DNA from: Bradyrhizobium vignae
GTDB taxonomy: Bacteria > Pseudomonadota > Alphaproteobacteria > Rhizobiales > Xanthobacteraceae
DNA length: 64,000 nt
Direction of reading: 5' to 3'
Assembly (NCBI RefSeq): GCF_004114425.1
Contig: NZ_RDQF01000003.1
Coordinates: forward strand, 62,001-126,000
Under the pieces are notes generated by a model. That model saw nothing but the letters and a program-made list of their open reading frames with translations. It was not told where the DNA came from and did not search any database. The position numbers and the translations under genes were made by a program. Each line of letters begins with the position of its first letter. Position 1 is the stretch's first letter. Below, piece by piece: positions 1 to 8,554 of the stretch.

Positions 1-1
1 C

Positions 2-445
2 GACCAGGCCTCGAAACTCTGGCTCCTGAACGTGTTCGACCTCGCCCGTCGCGGCGCAGTGCGGGTGACGCCGTTCTTCGACCTGGTGCTGGCCAAGAAC
101 GTCGGGATCAGCTTCGGTTGGCTCCAGAACGACGATCAGGCGGCGCAGCTCGCGCTGATGGCTGTGAAGGTCATCGCTGTGGTCGCCCTGACGATCTGGA
201 TGGTCCGATCGCACACCCGGCTTGCGACCGTCGCCCTGGGGTTGATCATCGGCGGTGCCGTCGGCAATGGCATAGACCGCTTCGTCCACGGGGCAGTGAT
301 CGATTTCGCTCTGTTCCACATCGAGATCGCCGGAAATACCTATAATTGGTATGTGTTTAACCTCGCGGATGTGGCCATCGTTGCTGGGGTGGCGGCGCTA
401 TTGTATGATTCCATCCTGGGGGTACCCGCCGCAAAAGCGCCCTGA
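2..445 (+). CDS. lspA: Signal peptidase II (lipoprotein signal peptidase), 5'-truncated by window edge
   Basis: Inner-membrane aspartyl protease that removes the signal peptide from prolipoproteins after Lgt has lipidated the cysteine. The window opens inside the gene, so the N-terminus is missing and 147 residues remain. The retained part shows the family motifs: NVGISFGW near the start, and the two catalytic aspartates in GNGIDRF and in FNLADVAI, separated by hydrophobic membrane segments. The C-terminal tail is short and ends in KAP. A secreted hypothetical gene follows in the same direction, with room for its own start signals. Confidence 0.95.
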   Translation, partial: DQASKLWLLNVFDLARRGAVRVTPFFDLVLAKNVGISFGWLQNDDQAAQLALMAVKVIAVVALTIWMVRSHTRLATVALGLIIGGAVGNGIDRFVHGAVIDFALFHIEIAGNTYNWYVFNLADVAIVAGVAALLYDSILGVPAAKAP

Positions 446-541
446 TCCCGGCCGATACGGACCGGCCGGTGGAACCCCGCTTTTGCGAGGTTGGAGCCGC
501 GCGCGAGCGGCAATCTGCCACAATATGGAACAGGTAAAGTG

Positions 542-1264
542 ATGCGCAGCGCGATGACCAGCGGTTCGATGGTGCGAGACCCCCGGTGGGGGCTTTGGCG
601 GGCATTGAAATTGTCTGCTGTCGCACTCGGCATCGGTCTCGTCATGTCGACCGGCGCGGCCCGCGCCGGTGACGACGACGAGGAAGACGATATGACCTTC
701 GAAGAGAGGCTTATCGACAATCTGATGTCCGGCCTCGGCGCCAAGAGCATGGAGAAGAAGGGCATCGAATACCGCGAGCGCTCGCCGCTGGTCGTGCCGC
801 CCAACCTCGATCTGCCGCCGCCTGCGACTGAAGCCAAGGCTGCGCCGAACTGGCCGAAGGATCCCGACGAGAAGCGCCGCAAGGAGGCCATCGCCGCGCG
901 CAAGAAGGCCACCAAAGCAACGGAGAACTGGCAAGCCGCCCAGCCCCTCACGCCCGCCGAGATGAAGGCCGGCCAGGTCGCGGCAGCGCCCCGGACAAGC
1001 AATGACCCGATCCAGCCGGGTACCAATGGCAATCCGTCACTCAGCCCCGCCGAACTCGGCTACTCTGGCGGCCTGTGGAACATGATGAAGGGTGGCAACG
1101 CCACCGAAGAGAAGAAATTCGTCAGCGAGCCGCCGCGCCAGTCGCTGGTCGAGCCGCCGCCGGGCTACCAGACGCCCTCGCCGAACTATGCCTATGGCGC
1201 CGGGCCGGACAAGTCGCGGCGGATGTACTACGACATCATGTCCGGCAAGGAGAAGGAACAATAG
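542..1264 (+). CDS. Hypothetical exported protein, 240 aa, acidic and proline-rich
   Basis: Function not recognised. The ATG chosen has AGGTAAAG just upstream; an ATG 51 bases earlier is also in frame. The N-terminus carries a basic stretch, a hydrophobic segment (LSAVALGIGLVMSTG) and an ARA cleavage-like site, followed directly by an acidic cluster GDDDEEDD, so it is probably exported. The rest is low in hydrophobics and rich in Pro, Lys and Glu, with a KRRKEAIAARKK patch, and looks partly disordered. It sits between lspA and the M16 peptidase pair in the same direction, so a cell-envelope role is plausible but is inference only. Confidence 0.75.
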   Translation: MRSAMTSGSMVRDPRWGLWRALKLSAVALGIGLVMSTGAARAGDDDEEDDMTFEERLIDNLMSGLGAKSMEKKGIEYRERSPLVVPPNLDLPPPATEAKAAPNWPKDPDEKRRKEAIAARKKATKATENWQAAQPLTPAEMKAGQVAAAPRTSNDPIQPGTNGNPSLSPAELGYSGGLWNMMKGGNATEEKKFVSEPPRQSLVEPPPGYQTPSPNYAYGAGPDKSRRMYYDIMSGKEKEQ

Positions 1265-1467
1265 CGTTCCTGTCCCGTCGCTGCATTCTGAGCGACGCGA
1301 ATCGAGCGTCGGCGGCTCATGTCCGCCCGACGCCATCCAAGATTGCCTATCAGTAACTTGCCTACGCGTTGAGTTCTCTGCTTCGTGACGCGAAGCCTCA
1401 GCCGCACGGTGTACCATGCCGTGCCTTCCGAGCCGGAAGATCCGGGCTCGACCTTTCACCAGGGTTC

Positions 1468-2862
1468 ATGATGTCCTCTTACCGATCGGCTGCCTGCCTT
1501 CTTGCCGCGCTGCTTTCGACCAGTGTCCTTTCGGCCGGCGCCGCCCTTGCCCAGACCACGGTCACATCGGCCCCACCCGCCAGCTTCACGCTCGATAACG
1601 GCATGCAGGTCGTGGTGATCCCGGATCACCGCACCCCCGTGGTCACCGAGATGATCTGGTACAAGGTCGGCTCGGCCGACGAGACCCCAGGCAAGTCCGG
1701 CCTCGCCCATTTCCTCGAGCACCTGATGTTCAAGGGCACCTCGAATCATCCAGTCGGCGAATTCTCCCAGACCGTGCTCCGTGTCGGCGGCAACGAGAAC
1801 GCCTCCACCTCGGTCGACTACACCAATTATTACCAGCGCGTGCCGAAAGAGCAGCTGCCGACCATGATGGAGTTCGAGGCCGACCGCATGACAGGCCTCG
1901 TCCTCAAGGACGAGAACGTGCTGCCCGAGCGAGACGTCGTGCTCGAAGAGTACAACATGCGCGTCGCCAACAATCCGGACGCGCGGCTCAACGAGCAGAT
2001 CATGGCGGCGCTCTACCTCAATCATCCCTATGGCCGGCCGGTGATCGGCTGGCACCAGGAGATCGAGAAGCTCGATCGCGAGGATGCGCTCGCCTTCTAT
2101 CGTCGCTTCTATGCGCCGAACAACGCGATCCTGGTGATCGCCGGCGACGTCGACGCCGCCGAAATCCGCACGCTGGTCGAGCGCAATTTCGGCGCCATTC
2201 CCGCCCAGCCCGCAATCCCGGCGCGACGTATCCGTCCGCAGGAGCCGGAGCCCGCCGCCCCACGCACCGTCACGCTGGCCGATCCGCGCGTCGAGCAGCC
2301 GAACATGCGGCGCTACTATCTGGTGCCATCGGCCACCACGGCCGCGGCCGGCGAGAGCGCGGCCCTCGACGTGCTGGCGCAGCTGATGGGCAGCGGCAGC
2401 AATTCCTATCTCTACCGCGCCCTCGTCGTCGACAAGTCGCTCGCGGTCTCCGCCAGCGCCAGTTATTCGAGCATCTCGCTCGACCCGACTCAATTCGCGA
2501 TCTCGGCTGCGCCGAAACCCGGCGTCAGCTTCGCAGACGTGGAACAGGCGGTCGACGGCGTCATCGCCGACGTCGCGCAGAACCCGATCCGCGCCGAGGA
2601 TCTGGAACGGGTCAAGACCCAGCTGATTGCCGAGGCGATCTATGCCCAGGACAACCAGGCCGTACTGGCACGCTGGTACGGCGGCGCGCTGAGCACGGGC
2701 CTGTCGATCGAGGACATCAGGAGCTGGCCCGATCGCATCCGCGCCGTCACCGCCGAGCAGGTGCGCGCCGCTGCGCAGAAATGGCTCGAGAAGAAGCGTT
2801 CCGTGACGGGCTATCTGATCAAGGACACCGCCACCGCCAAGCGCGAGGAGAAGCGTTCGTGA
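1468..2862 (+). CDS. M16 family zinc metallopeptidase, catalytic subunit (secreted)
   Basis: Pitrilysin-like peptidase of the M16B type, 464 aa. A signal peptide of about 29 residues ends in GAALAQ. The inverted zinc motif HFLEH (H81, E84, H85) is intact, with the downstream acidic ligand in VVLEEYNMR (about residue 160). Two M16 half-domains follow in order. The ATG start was chosen because the signal peptide begins there; longer in-frame versions add unrelated sequence. The stop overlaps the GTG start of the next M16 gene (GTGA), so the two are translationally coupled and probably form a heterodimer in the periplasm that degrades peptides. Confidence 0.92.
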   Translation: MMSSYRSAACLLAALLSTSVLSAGAALAQTTVTSAPPASFTLDNGMQVVVIPDHRTPVVTEMIWYKVGSADETPGKSGLAHFLEHLMFKGTSNHPVGEFSQTVLRVGGNENASTSVDYTNYYQRVPKEQLPTMMEFEADRMTGLVLKDENVLPERDVVLEEYNMRVANNPDARLNEQIMAALYLNHPYGRPVIGWHQEIEKLDREDALAFYRRFYAPNNAILVIAGDVDAAEIRTLVERNFGAIPAQPAIPARRIRPQEPEPAAPRTVTLADPRVEQPNMRRYYLVPSATTAAAGESAALDVLAQLMGSGSNSYLYRALVVDKSLAVSASASYSSISLDPTQFAISAAPKPGVSFADVEQAVDGVIADVAQNPIRAEDLERVKTQLIAEAIYAQDNQAVLARWYGGALSTGLSIEDIRSWPDRIRAVTAEQVRAAAQKWLEKKRSVTGYLIKDTATAKREEKRS

Positions 2863-4247
2863 CCTATTCCTTCCTTCGCGCATCACACTTCCCGCGCACG
2901 AGACATTTCGCGCTGTCCTTCGTCACCGGCGCCGCGCTTGCGCTGGCGGCGGTCTCGCCTTCGCAGGCGGCCGCAAAGATCCAGCACCTGATCTCGCCGG
3001 GCGGCATCGAAGCCTGGTTCGTGCAGGACGCGACGGTGCCGCTGATCGCGATGGAATATTCCTTCGCGGGCGGCTCGGCGCAGGATCCCAAGGACAAGCC
3101 GGGCGTCGCCAATCTGGTCGGCGACCTCCTCGACGAAGGCTCCGGTGATCTCGATTCCAAGATGTTCCATGAACGGCTCGACCGCCGCGCCATCGAGCTC
3201 TCCTTCAGCGCCACGCGCGACACCTTCCGCGGCAGCCTGCGCATGCTCCGCGACAACAAGGACGAGGCCTTCGACCTGCTCAGGATGGCGCTGACCTCGC
3301 CACATTTCGACAGTGCCGACGTCGAGCGTATCCGTTCGCAAGTCATCTCGGGCCTGCGCCGCGAGACCACCAATCCGACCTCGCTGGCGAGCCGCAAGTT
3401 CCTCGAGGTCGCCTTCGGCGATCATCCCTACAGCCGGCAAAGCAACGGCAATCTCGACAGCGTGCCGACCATCACGGTCGCCGACTTGAAGGATTATGTC
3501 GGCCGCGTTCTCGCCAAGGATGGGCTCAAGATCGCGGTCGTCGGCGACGTCGATCCGGCGACCTTGGGCAAGCTGCTCGACCACACCTTCGGTGGCCTGC
3601 CCGCAAAGGCTAATCTGACGCCAGTCCCGGACGTCGAGGCTGCAAAGCCGCCGCAACGCGCTTTCGTGCCGCTCGACGTGCCGCAGACCGTGATCACCTT
3701 CGGCGGCCCCGGCGTGAAGCGCAGCGACCCGAACTTCATGGCCGCCTATGTCGTCAACCACATCCTCGGCGGCGGCGGCTTGTCCTCGCGGCTCTATCGC
3801 GAGGTGCGCGAGAAGCGCGGCCTCGCCTATTCCGTGTTCGAATCGCTGCTCTGGATGGAGCATTCGGCGGTCTTTATCGGCAACACCGGCACCCGCGCCG
3901 ACCGCGCCGGCGACACCATCGATGCCATCGAGAAGGAGGTGCGCCGCATTGCCGAGGAGGGCCCGACGCAGAAGGAGCTGGACGAGGCCAAGTCCTACCT
4001 CAAGGGCTCGCAGATGCTGGCGCTCGACACCTCGTCCAAGCTCGCCCAGGCACTGCTGCAATATCAGCAGGACAAACTGCCGATCGACTACATCGAGAAG
4101 CGCAATGCCATCGTCGATGCGGTGACGCTGGACGATGCCAAGGCGGCCGCCAAGCGGCTCTGGGGCCAGGGGCTGCTGACCGTCGTCGTCGGCCGCACCC
4201 CGCAGGCCGCCGCACAGCCGGCAGCCACGGCGCCGAAATCGAACTGA
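2859..4247 (+). CDS. M16 family peptidase-like protein, non-catalytic partner (secreted)
   Basis: Second M16 homologue, 462 aa, with an Ala-rich signal peptide ending SPSQAAA. The region that should carry HxxEH reads GVANLVGDLLDEG, so the zinc-binding residues are absent. The C-terminal half keeps the substrate-contacting segment SSRLYREVREKRGLAYSV typical of the inactive chain in M16B pairs. The GTG start lies inside the end of the upstream peptidase gene (4-base GTGA overlap). It therefore probably acts as the structural half of a two-chain protease. An inverted repeat terminator-like structure follows the stop. Confidence 0.9.
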   Translation: MTYSFLRASHFPRTRHFALSFVTGAALALAAVSPSQAAAKIQHLISPGGIEAWFVQDATVPLIAMEYSFAGGSAQDPKDKPGVANLVGDLLDEGSGDLDSKMFHERLDRRAIELSFSATRDTFRGSLRMLRDNKDEAFDLLRMALTSPHFDSADVERIRSQVISGLRRETTNPTSLASRKFLEVAFGDHPYSRQSNGNLDSVPTITVADLKDYVGRVLAKDGLKIAVVGDVDPATLGKLLDHTFGGLPAKANLTPVPDVEAAKPPQRAFVPLDVPQTVITFGGPGVKRSDPNFMAAYVVNHILGGGGLSSRLYREVREKRGLAYSVFESLLWMEHSAVFIGNTGTRADRAGDTIDAIEKEVRRIAEEGPTQKELDEAKSYLKGSQMLALDTSSKLAQALLQYQQDKLPIDYIEKRNAIVDAVTLDDAKAAAKRLWGQGLLTVVVGRTPQAAAQPAATAPKSN

Positions 4248-4269
4248 CCTCCTCTCCATACGCTTCCTG

Positions 4270-4301
4270 AAATGGCCGGGCTCGCCCGGCCATTTGCGTT
4301 T
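4270..4301 (+). terminator. Probable intrinsic terminator after the M16 pair
   Basis: Near-perfect hairpin: AAATGGCCGGG and CCCGGCCATTT separated by CTCG, followed by GCGTTTCG. The T-tract is weak, so termination efficiency is uncertain. Confidence 0.5.
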
Positions 4302-4366
4302 CGCGGCAGCGCCATTGCTGAGGGCCGGCGTCCGCGGTATGTCCGGACATCACGAATGGTGCCATC

Positions 4367-4783
4367 ATGCTGCGGATATCCCGCGATCTCGTCATCGACG
4401 AGGACGACATCGAGATCGGCTTTGTCCGCGCCTCCGGCCCGGGTGGGCAGAACGTCAACAAGGTCGCGACCTCCGCGCAACTGCGCTTCGACACCCGCAA
4501 GCTGACCTTGCCCGAGGATGCCGCGCTGCGCCTCGCCCGCATCGCCGGCCAGCGCATGACCAAGGACGGCATCATCGTGATCCACGCCCAGCGCTTCCGT
4601 ACCCAGGAGCGCAACCGCCAGGACGCCATCGACCGCCTCGTCGAGATCCTCAAGGAGGCCATGGTGCGGCCGACGCCGCGCCGCGCGACGCGGCCGACCT
4701 ACGCCTCCAAGCAACGCCGGCTCGAAGGCAAGAAGCGCCGCAGCGACATCAAGGCCGGACGCGGCGGCCGCTTCGACGACTAA
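4367..4783 (+). CDS. arfB: Alternative ribosome-rescue factor / peptidyl-tRNA hydrolase ArfB
   Basis: 138-residue class I release-factor-like protein (YaeJ/ICT1 family) that frees ribosomes stalled on mRNAs lacking a stop codon. The GGQ catalytic motif sits in SGPGGQNVNK (G26-G27-Q28). The C-terminal tail is strongly basic (KQRRLEGKKRRSDIKAGRGGRF), as needed to enter the empty mRNA channel. It lacks the codon-recognition domain of full release factors, which fits its short length. It is a single gene, separated from its neighbours by a hairpin on one side and a dispersed repeat on the other. Confidence 0.93.
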   Translation: MLRISRDLVIDEDDIEIGFVRASGPGGQNVNKVATSAQLRFDTRKLTLPEDAALRLARIAGQRMTKDGIIVIHAQRFRTQERNRQDAIDRLVEILKEAMVRPTPRRATRPTYASKQRRLEGKKRRSDIKAGRGGRFDD

Positions 4784-4847
4784 CCGGCGCGGCAGGAAAC
4801 TCCGGCCGCAACGCGACCGGAGTTGTGCCGGTTGCGCCGGCGAGCCC

Positions 4848-4949
4848 AAAGCGCGATGAGATTTGGACGAATCGTCATCGCGCTTCAGGCTGTTGTTTTG
4901 CGCATGATCTTCCGGAAAACCGCTTCGCACTTTTCCGGATCATGCTTTA
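4848..4949. repeat. Dispersed palindromic repeat, family A, copy 1
   Basis: About 102 bp made of two adjacent inverted repeats. The first has arms AAGCGCGATGA / TCATCGCGCTT; the second has arms GCATGATC..TCCGGAAAA / TTTTCCGGATCATGC. Nearly the same sequence recurs at 51080-51182 and 51228-51330, and its second half alone at 49684-49731. The right end contributes the TAA stop codon of the minus-strand gene next to it. Confidence 0.9.
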
Positions 4950-5252
4950 GTAACGCTTCGACGGGGCTGCGCCGCCTGTGGTGGAATCGTCGGCTGTTCC
5001 CTTGTGCGCAGCGCTCCCCGTGGTGCCGACCGTGCCCCTGGTGCCCTTGGTTGATTTCATGCCGGTCTTCTCGCCCGCTGCGCCCGGCTGAGCGTTCATC
5101 TCCTCGTCACCGCTGCCCATGGTGCCGCCTTGCATGGGTTTGCTTTGCACCGTGCCGCCTGTCTTGGCGGGTGGCGCGCCTTGCGCGAGAACAGGCGTCG
5201 CAACGAGAGCCGACAGAGCGCATGCGATCATCGAGGTCTTCACCAACTTCAT
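4947..5252 (-). CDS. Small exported Gly/Thr-rich hypothetical protein
   Basis: 101 aa. The start is set by an AGGAG sequence 8 bases upstream of the ATG. A classical signal peptide (MKLVKTSMIACALSALVATPVLAQ) is followed by a low-complexity mature part rich in Gly, Thr, Ser and Lys, with no cysteine and no recognisable domain. Its TAA stop is formed by the terminal bases of a family A repeat, so the present 3' end may result from repeat insertion. It is convergent with arfB. No function is proposed. Confidence 0.72.
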   Translation of the reverse strand: MKLVKTSMIACALSALVATPVLAQGAPPAKTGGTVQSKPMQGGTMGSGDEEMNAQPGAAGEKTGMKSTKGTRGTVGTTGSAAHKGTADDSTTGGAAPSKRY

Positions 5253-5556
5253 CCATTTCTCCTGGATTTTTTCGCAATGAATGGCTCGGCGGCTCCCTGC
5301 GCCGCCTCGTCTGCACCGGACCATTGCATCGCGTAGAGAGTTCAAGCGGCGCGACCGTCATGCAATGCGCATCATGTGGTGAACGTTTAGGGATTTGACG
5401 GCGCTTTCGCGGAATTGTGCTCCGCATATAAGGCAGCGCGGAGCACCACACGCCACAAGCATCGACGCGCGTAGCGACACAGCCCGCTACTACCACCGCA
5501 TGTTTGGCCGCGCCTAGTGTTTGCGCACGTCGATGCAGTTGGGCGGATTCTTGACG

Positions 5557-5943
5557 ATGCGCGTGGTCGTGCTGGGATTGTGCACCGCGATGGTGCTGTT
5601 GGTCAGGGTTGCCGACGCGCAGATGCCGTTGCCGGCCACAAGGCCGCCGGACGGTGCCACACTGTTCAAGCAGCAATGCGCGGTGTGTCACACCTTGAGC
5701 CTGTCGGAGCCGATGCGGCAAGGCCCCCCTTTGGTCAAGGTCCTGGGCCGTCCCGCCGGCAAGGTCGAGGGCTTCCATTATTCGGACGGCCTCGCCAAGG
5801 CTGATTTCACCTGGGACGAGACCCGGCTCGATGCGTGGCTGGCCAATCCGCAAGCCGTCATTCCCGGCGTGGTGATGGTCTACCGGCAGGCCAAGCCCGA
5901 GACGCGCGCCGCCATCATCGCCTTTCTCAAGGAGCAGAACTGA
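5557..5943 (+). CDS. Class I cytochrome c, single haem
   Basis: 128-residue exported cytochrome. After a signal peptide (MRVVVLGLCTAMVLLVRVADA) comes the haem-binding CAVCH (C41, C44, H45), then a typical small cytochrome c fold with FHYSDGLAKADFTWDE and a C-terminal helix ending IIAFLKEQN. The methionine in VVMVYRQA is the likely sixth ligand. In-frame starts at 5533 (ATG) and 5521 (TTG) are alternatives; 5557 gives the cleanest signal peptide. The stop is directly followed by the gloA start. The cytochrome may be the electron acceptor for the dehydrogenase encoded 0.4-2.6 kb downstream; that link is inference. Confidence 0.87.
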   Translation: MRVVVLGLCTAMVLLVRVADAQMPLPATRPPDGATLFKQQCAVCHTLSLSEPMRQGPPLVKVLGRPAGKVEGFHYSDGLAKADFTWDETRLDAWLANPQAVIPGVVMVYRQAKPETRAAIIAFLKEQN

Positions 5944-6339
5944 ATGGCAAAGCCGATCCATTCCATGATCCGCGTGCGCGACGAGGCGCGCTCACTCGAC
6001 TTCTACAGGCGCGCCTTCGGCCTGGAGGTCGCCGACCACCTGAAATTCGCGGATTTCGCCCTGATCTATCTGCGTCACCCCTCCTCACCTTTCGAGGTGG
6101 AGCTGACGGTGAATTTCGATCGCAAGGAGCCGTACGTGCTCGGCGATGGCTACGGCCATCTCGCCGTGGTGGTCGAGGATCTCGATGCCGAGCATGCTCG
6201 CTTCGAGCGCGAGAGCCTCGCACCGGGGCCGCTGCGCGACTTCAAGCACGGCGGCAAGACGCTGGCGCGCTTCTTCTTCGTCAGCGATCCCGATGGCTAC
6301 AAGATAGAGGTGATCCAGCGAGGCGGACGCTTCGGCTGA
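5944..6339 (+). CDS. gloA: Lactoylglutathione lyase (glyoxalase I)
   Basis: 131-residue VOC-superfamily enzyme that isomerises the methylglyoxal-glutathione hemithioacetal to S-lactoylglutathione. All four metal ligands of glyoxalase I can be placed: H6 in IHSMIRV, E53 in VELTVN, H72 in GYGHLAV and E122 in YKIEVIQR. The start follows the cytochrome stop with no gap (TGAATGG), so the two are probably cotranscribed. Confidence 0.92.
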   Translation: MAKPIHSMIRVRDEARSLDFYRRAFGLEVADHLKFADFALIYLRHPSSPFEVELTVNFDRKEPYVLGDGYGHLAVVVEDLDAEHARFERESLAPGPLRDFKHGGKTLARFFFVSDPDGYKIEVIQRGGRFG

Positions 6340-6383
6340 TCAAATCACAAGAACCAAATCACAAAAATCCACGGAGGAATGCC

Positions 6384-6932
6384 ATGAGAGAAATCGATCG
6401 TCGAAGCAAGCAAAGCCGCCGCGTCTTTCTCAAGGGCGCGGCGACCGCTGTGCCGGTCGTCGCTGTCGCGACCAGTATCGCCACCAGCATCGGGGATGCC
6501 TGGGCCGATGATGCCACCACGCTCTCGCCCGCGACGATGAAGACGCTGCTGAAGGTCGCGCGCGACATCTATCCGCACGATGTGCTCGGCGACAGCTATT
6601 ACATCACCGCAATCAAGCCCTGGGACGGCAAGGCGGCGAAGGATCCCGCCGTCAAATCGCTGATCAGCGACGGCATTGCGCGGCTCGATCAGAACGCGCG
6701 CGACCGCCACAAGGTGCCTTATGTCGAAGTGCCCTGGGAGGCCGACCGCGTGGTGCTGCTGAAGGAGATCGAGCAGAGCGACTTCTTCCAGAAGGTGCGC
6801 GGCGATCTCGTCGTCTCGCTCTACAACCAGAAGGAGGTCTGGCCGCGCTTCGGCTACGAGGGCTCCTCCGCCGAGCACGGCGGCTACATCAATCGTGGCT
6901 TCGCCGACATCGATTGGCTGCCGAAGGCTTAA
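6384..6932 (+). CDS. Tat-exported small subunit of a gluconate 2-dehydrogenase-type complex
   Basis: 182 aa, resembling gluconate 2-dehydrogenase subunit 3. The N-terminus holds a twin-arginine signal, SRRVFLK at residues 11-17, followed by an Ala/Val-rich hydrophobic segment and a DAWAD cleavage region. The ATG is preceded by GGAGG. The mature part includes ARDIYPHDVLGDSYY and ends with GFADIDWLPKA. The 27-base spacing to the GMC flavoprotein gene and the same orientation support a complex. The folded Tat substrate probably carries the signal-less flavoprotein across the membrane with it, as known for this enzyme class. Confidence 0.87.
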   Translation: MREIDRRSKQSRRVFLKGAATAVPVVAVATSIATSIGDAWADDATTLSPATMKTLLKVARDIYPHDVLGDSYYITAIKPWDGKAAKDPAVKSLISDGIARLDQNARDRHKVPYVEVPWEADRVVLLKEIEQSDFFQKVRGDLVVSLYNQKEVWPRFGYEGSSAEHGGYINRGFADIDWLPKA

Positions 6933-6959
6933 CGCACCCAACGGTTCAGGAGAACGCAT

Positions 6960-8528
6960 ATGGCCAAATTCGATCTGAACGACTCCAGCGTTGTGGTGAT
7001 CGTCGGTTCCGGAGCCGGCGGCGGCACGCTGGGCAACGAGCTCGCGCAAAAGGGCGTCAAGGTTGTCATCCTGGAAGCAGGTCCGCGCATCGAGAACCAG
7101 GATTTCGTCAACGACGAGTGGGAGAGCTTTTCCCAGCTCGCCTGGTCGGACGCGCGCACCACGTCGGGGACGTGGCGCGTCGCCAAGGACTTTCCCAATC
7201 TTCCTGCCTGGATCGTCAAGGCGGTCGGCGGCTCCACGGTGCATTGGGCCGGCGCCTCGCTGCGCTTCGATGAGCACGAGTTCAGGGTCAAGAGCACCTA
7301 CGGCAACATTCCTAGCGCGAACCTCCTGGACTGGCCGATCACGCTTGCCGAGATGGAGCCATGGTACGCCAAGGCCGAGAACAAGATGGGCGTGACCCGC
7401 ACCAACGGCATTCCCGGACTTCCCGGCAACAATAACTTCAAGGTGCTGGAGGCCGGCGCAAAGAAGCTCGGCTACAAGACCGTGCACACCGGCAACATGG
7501 CGATCAACAGCCAACCGCGCGACGGACGCGGCTCCTGCCAGCAGATCGGCTTCTGCTTCCAGGGCTGCAAGTCCGGCGCGAAATGGTCGACGCTCTACAC
7601 CGAGATCCCCAAGGGCGAGGCGACCGGCAATCTCGAAGTGCGGCCGAGCAGCATGGCGGTCAAGATCGAGCATGATTCCAGCGGTAAGGTGACCGGCGTC
7701 GTCTACGCTGACGAGAGCGGCGCCATGCAGCGCCAGAAGGCGCGCATCGTCGCAGTCGCCGGCAATTCGATCGAGAGCCCGCGGCTGCTGCTCAACAGTG
7801 CCTCGACAATGTTCCCGGACGGTCTCGCCAATTCATCGGGACAGGTCGGCCGCAACTACATGCGCCATATGACCGGCAGTGTCTATGCCGTGTTCGAGAA
7901 GTCGGTGCACATGTATCGCGGCACCACCATGGCCGGCATCATCCGCGATGAAGCGGCCAACAACCCGAAACCCGGCTTCGTCGGCGGCTACGAGATGGAG
8001 ACGCTGTCGATCGGCCTGCCCTTCATGGCGGCGTTCCTCAATCCCGGCGCCTGGGGACGTTCGTTCACGTCAGCGCTCGACGGTTATCCCAGGATGGCCG
8101 GCATGTGGCTGGTCGGCGAGGACATGCCGCAGGAGACCAACCGCATCACGCTCGACCCTGTCGTCAAGGACAAGTTCGGCCAGCCGGTCGCGAGCGTGCA
8201 TTTCGACGATCATCCCAACGACGTCGCGATGCGCGCGCATGCCTACAAGCAGGGCGCTGCGGTCTACGACGCCGTCGGCGCCACCGTGACCTATCCGACG
8301 CCGCCCTATCCAAGCACGCACAATCTCGGCACCAACAGGATGAGCGAGAAGCCGCGCGACGGCGTCGTCAACAAGTTCGGGCAGAGCCACGATATCAAGA
8401 ACTTGTTCGTCTCCGACGGCAGCCAGTTCACCAGCGGCGCGGCCTGCAATCCGACGCTGACCATCGTCGCGCTGGCGATCCGGCAGGCGGATTACATTGC
8501 CGGGGCGATGCAGAAGAAGGAAATTTGA
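6960..8528 (+). CDS. GMC family FAD-dependent oxidoreductase (large subunit of periplasmic dehydrogenase)
   Basis: 522 aa. The FAD-binding Rossmann motif is GSGAGGG (residues 16-22) with the acidic residue at the end of strand 2 (VVILEAG). The active-site pair typical of the gluconate/sorbose dehydrogenase branch is visible: His in STHNLGTNRM (about 454) and Asn in ACNPTLT (about 497). Several cysteines lie in GSCQQIGFCFQGCKSG. There is no signal peptide, consistent with hitch-hiking export alongside the Tat-signal subunit upstream. The substrate cannot be read from sequence; sugar acids, sugars and sugar alcohols are all possible. Confidence 0.9.
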   Translation: MAKFDLNDSSVVVIVGSGAGGGTLGNELAQKGVKVVILEAGPRIENQDFVNDEWESFSQLAWSDARTTSGTWRVAKDFPNLPAWIVKAVGGSTVHWAGASLRFDEHEFRVKSTYGNIPSANLLDWPITLAEMEPWYAKAENKMGVTRTNGIPGLPGNNNFKVLEAGAKKLGYKTVHTGNMAINSQPRDGRGSCQQIGFCFQGCKSGAKWSTLYTEIPKGEATGNLEVRPSSMAVKIEHDSSGKVTGVVYADESGAMQRQKARIVAVAGNSIESPRLLLNSASTMFPDGLANSSGQVGRNYMRHMTGSVYAVFEKSVHMYRGTTMAGIIRDEAANNPKPGFVGGYEMETLSIGLPFMAAFLNPGAWGRSFTSALDGYPRMAGMWLVGEDMPQETNRITLDPVVKDKFGQPVASVHFDDHPNDVAMRAHAYKQGAAVYDAVGATVTYPTPPYPSTHNLGTNRMSEKPRDGVVNKFGQSHDIKNLFVSDGSQFTSGAACNPTLTIVALAIRQADYIAGAMQKKEI

Positions 8529-8554
8529 GGCCTGATAGACGAACCGCTCTCCTC

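Noticed and set aside
1456..2886. 476-codon open frame antisense to the first M16 gene
   Set aside because: Shadow of the M16 gene; no domain or signal.
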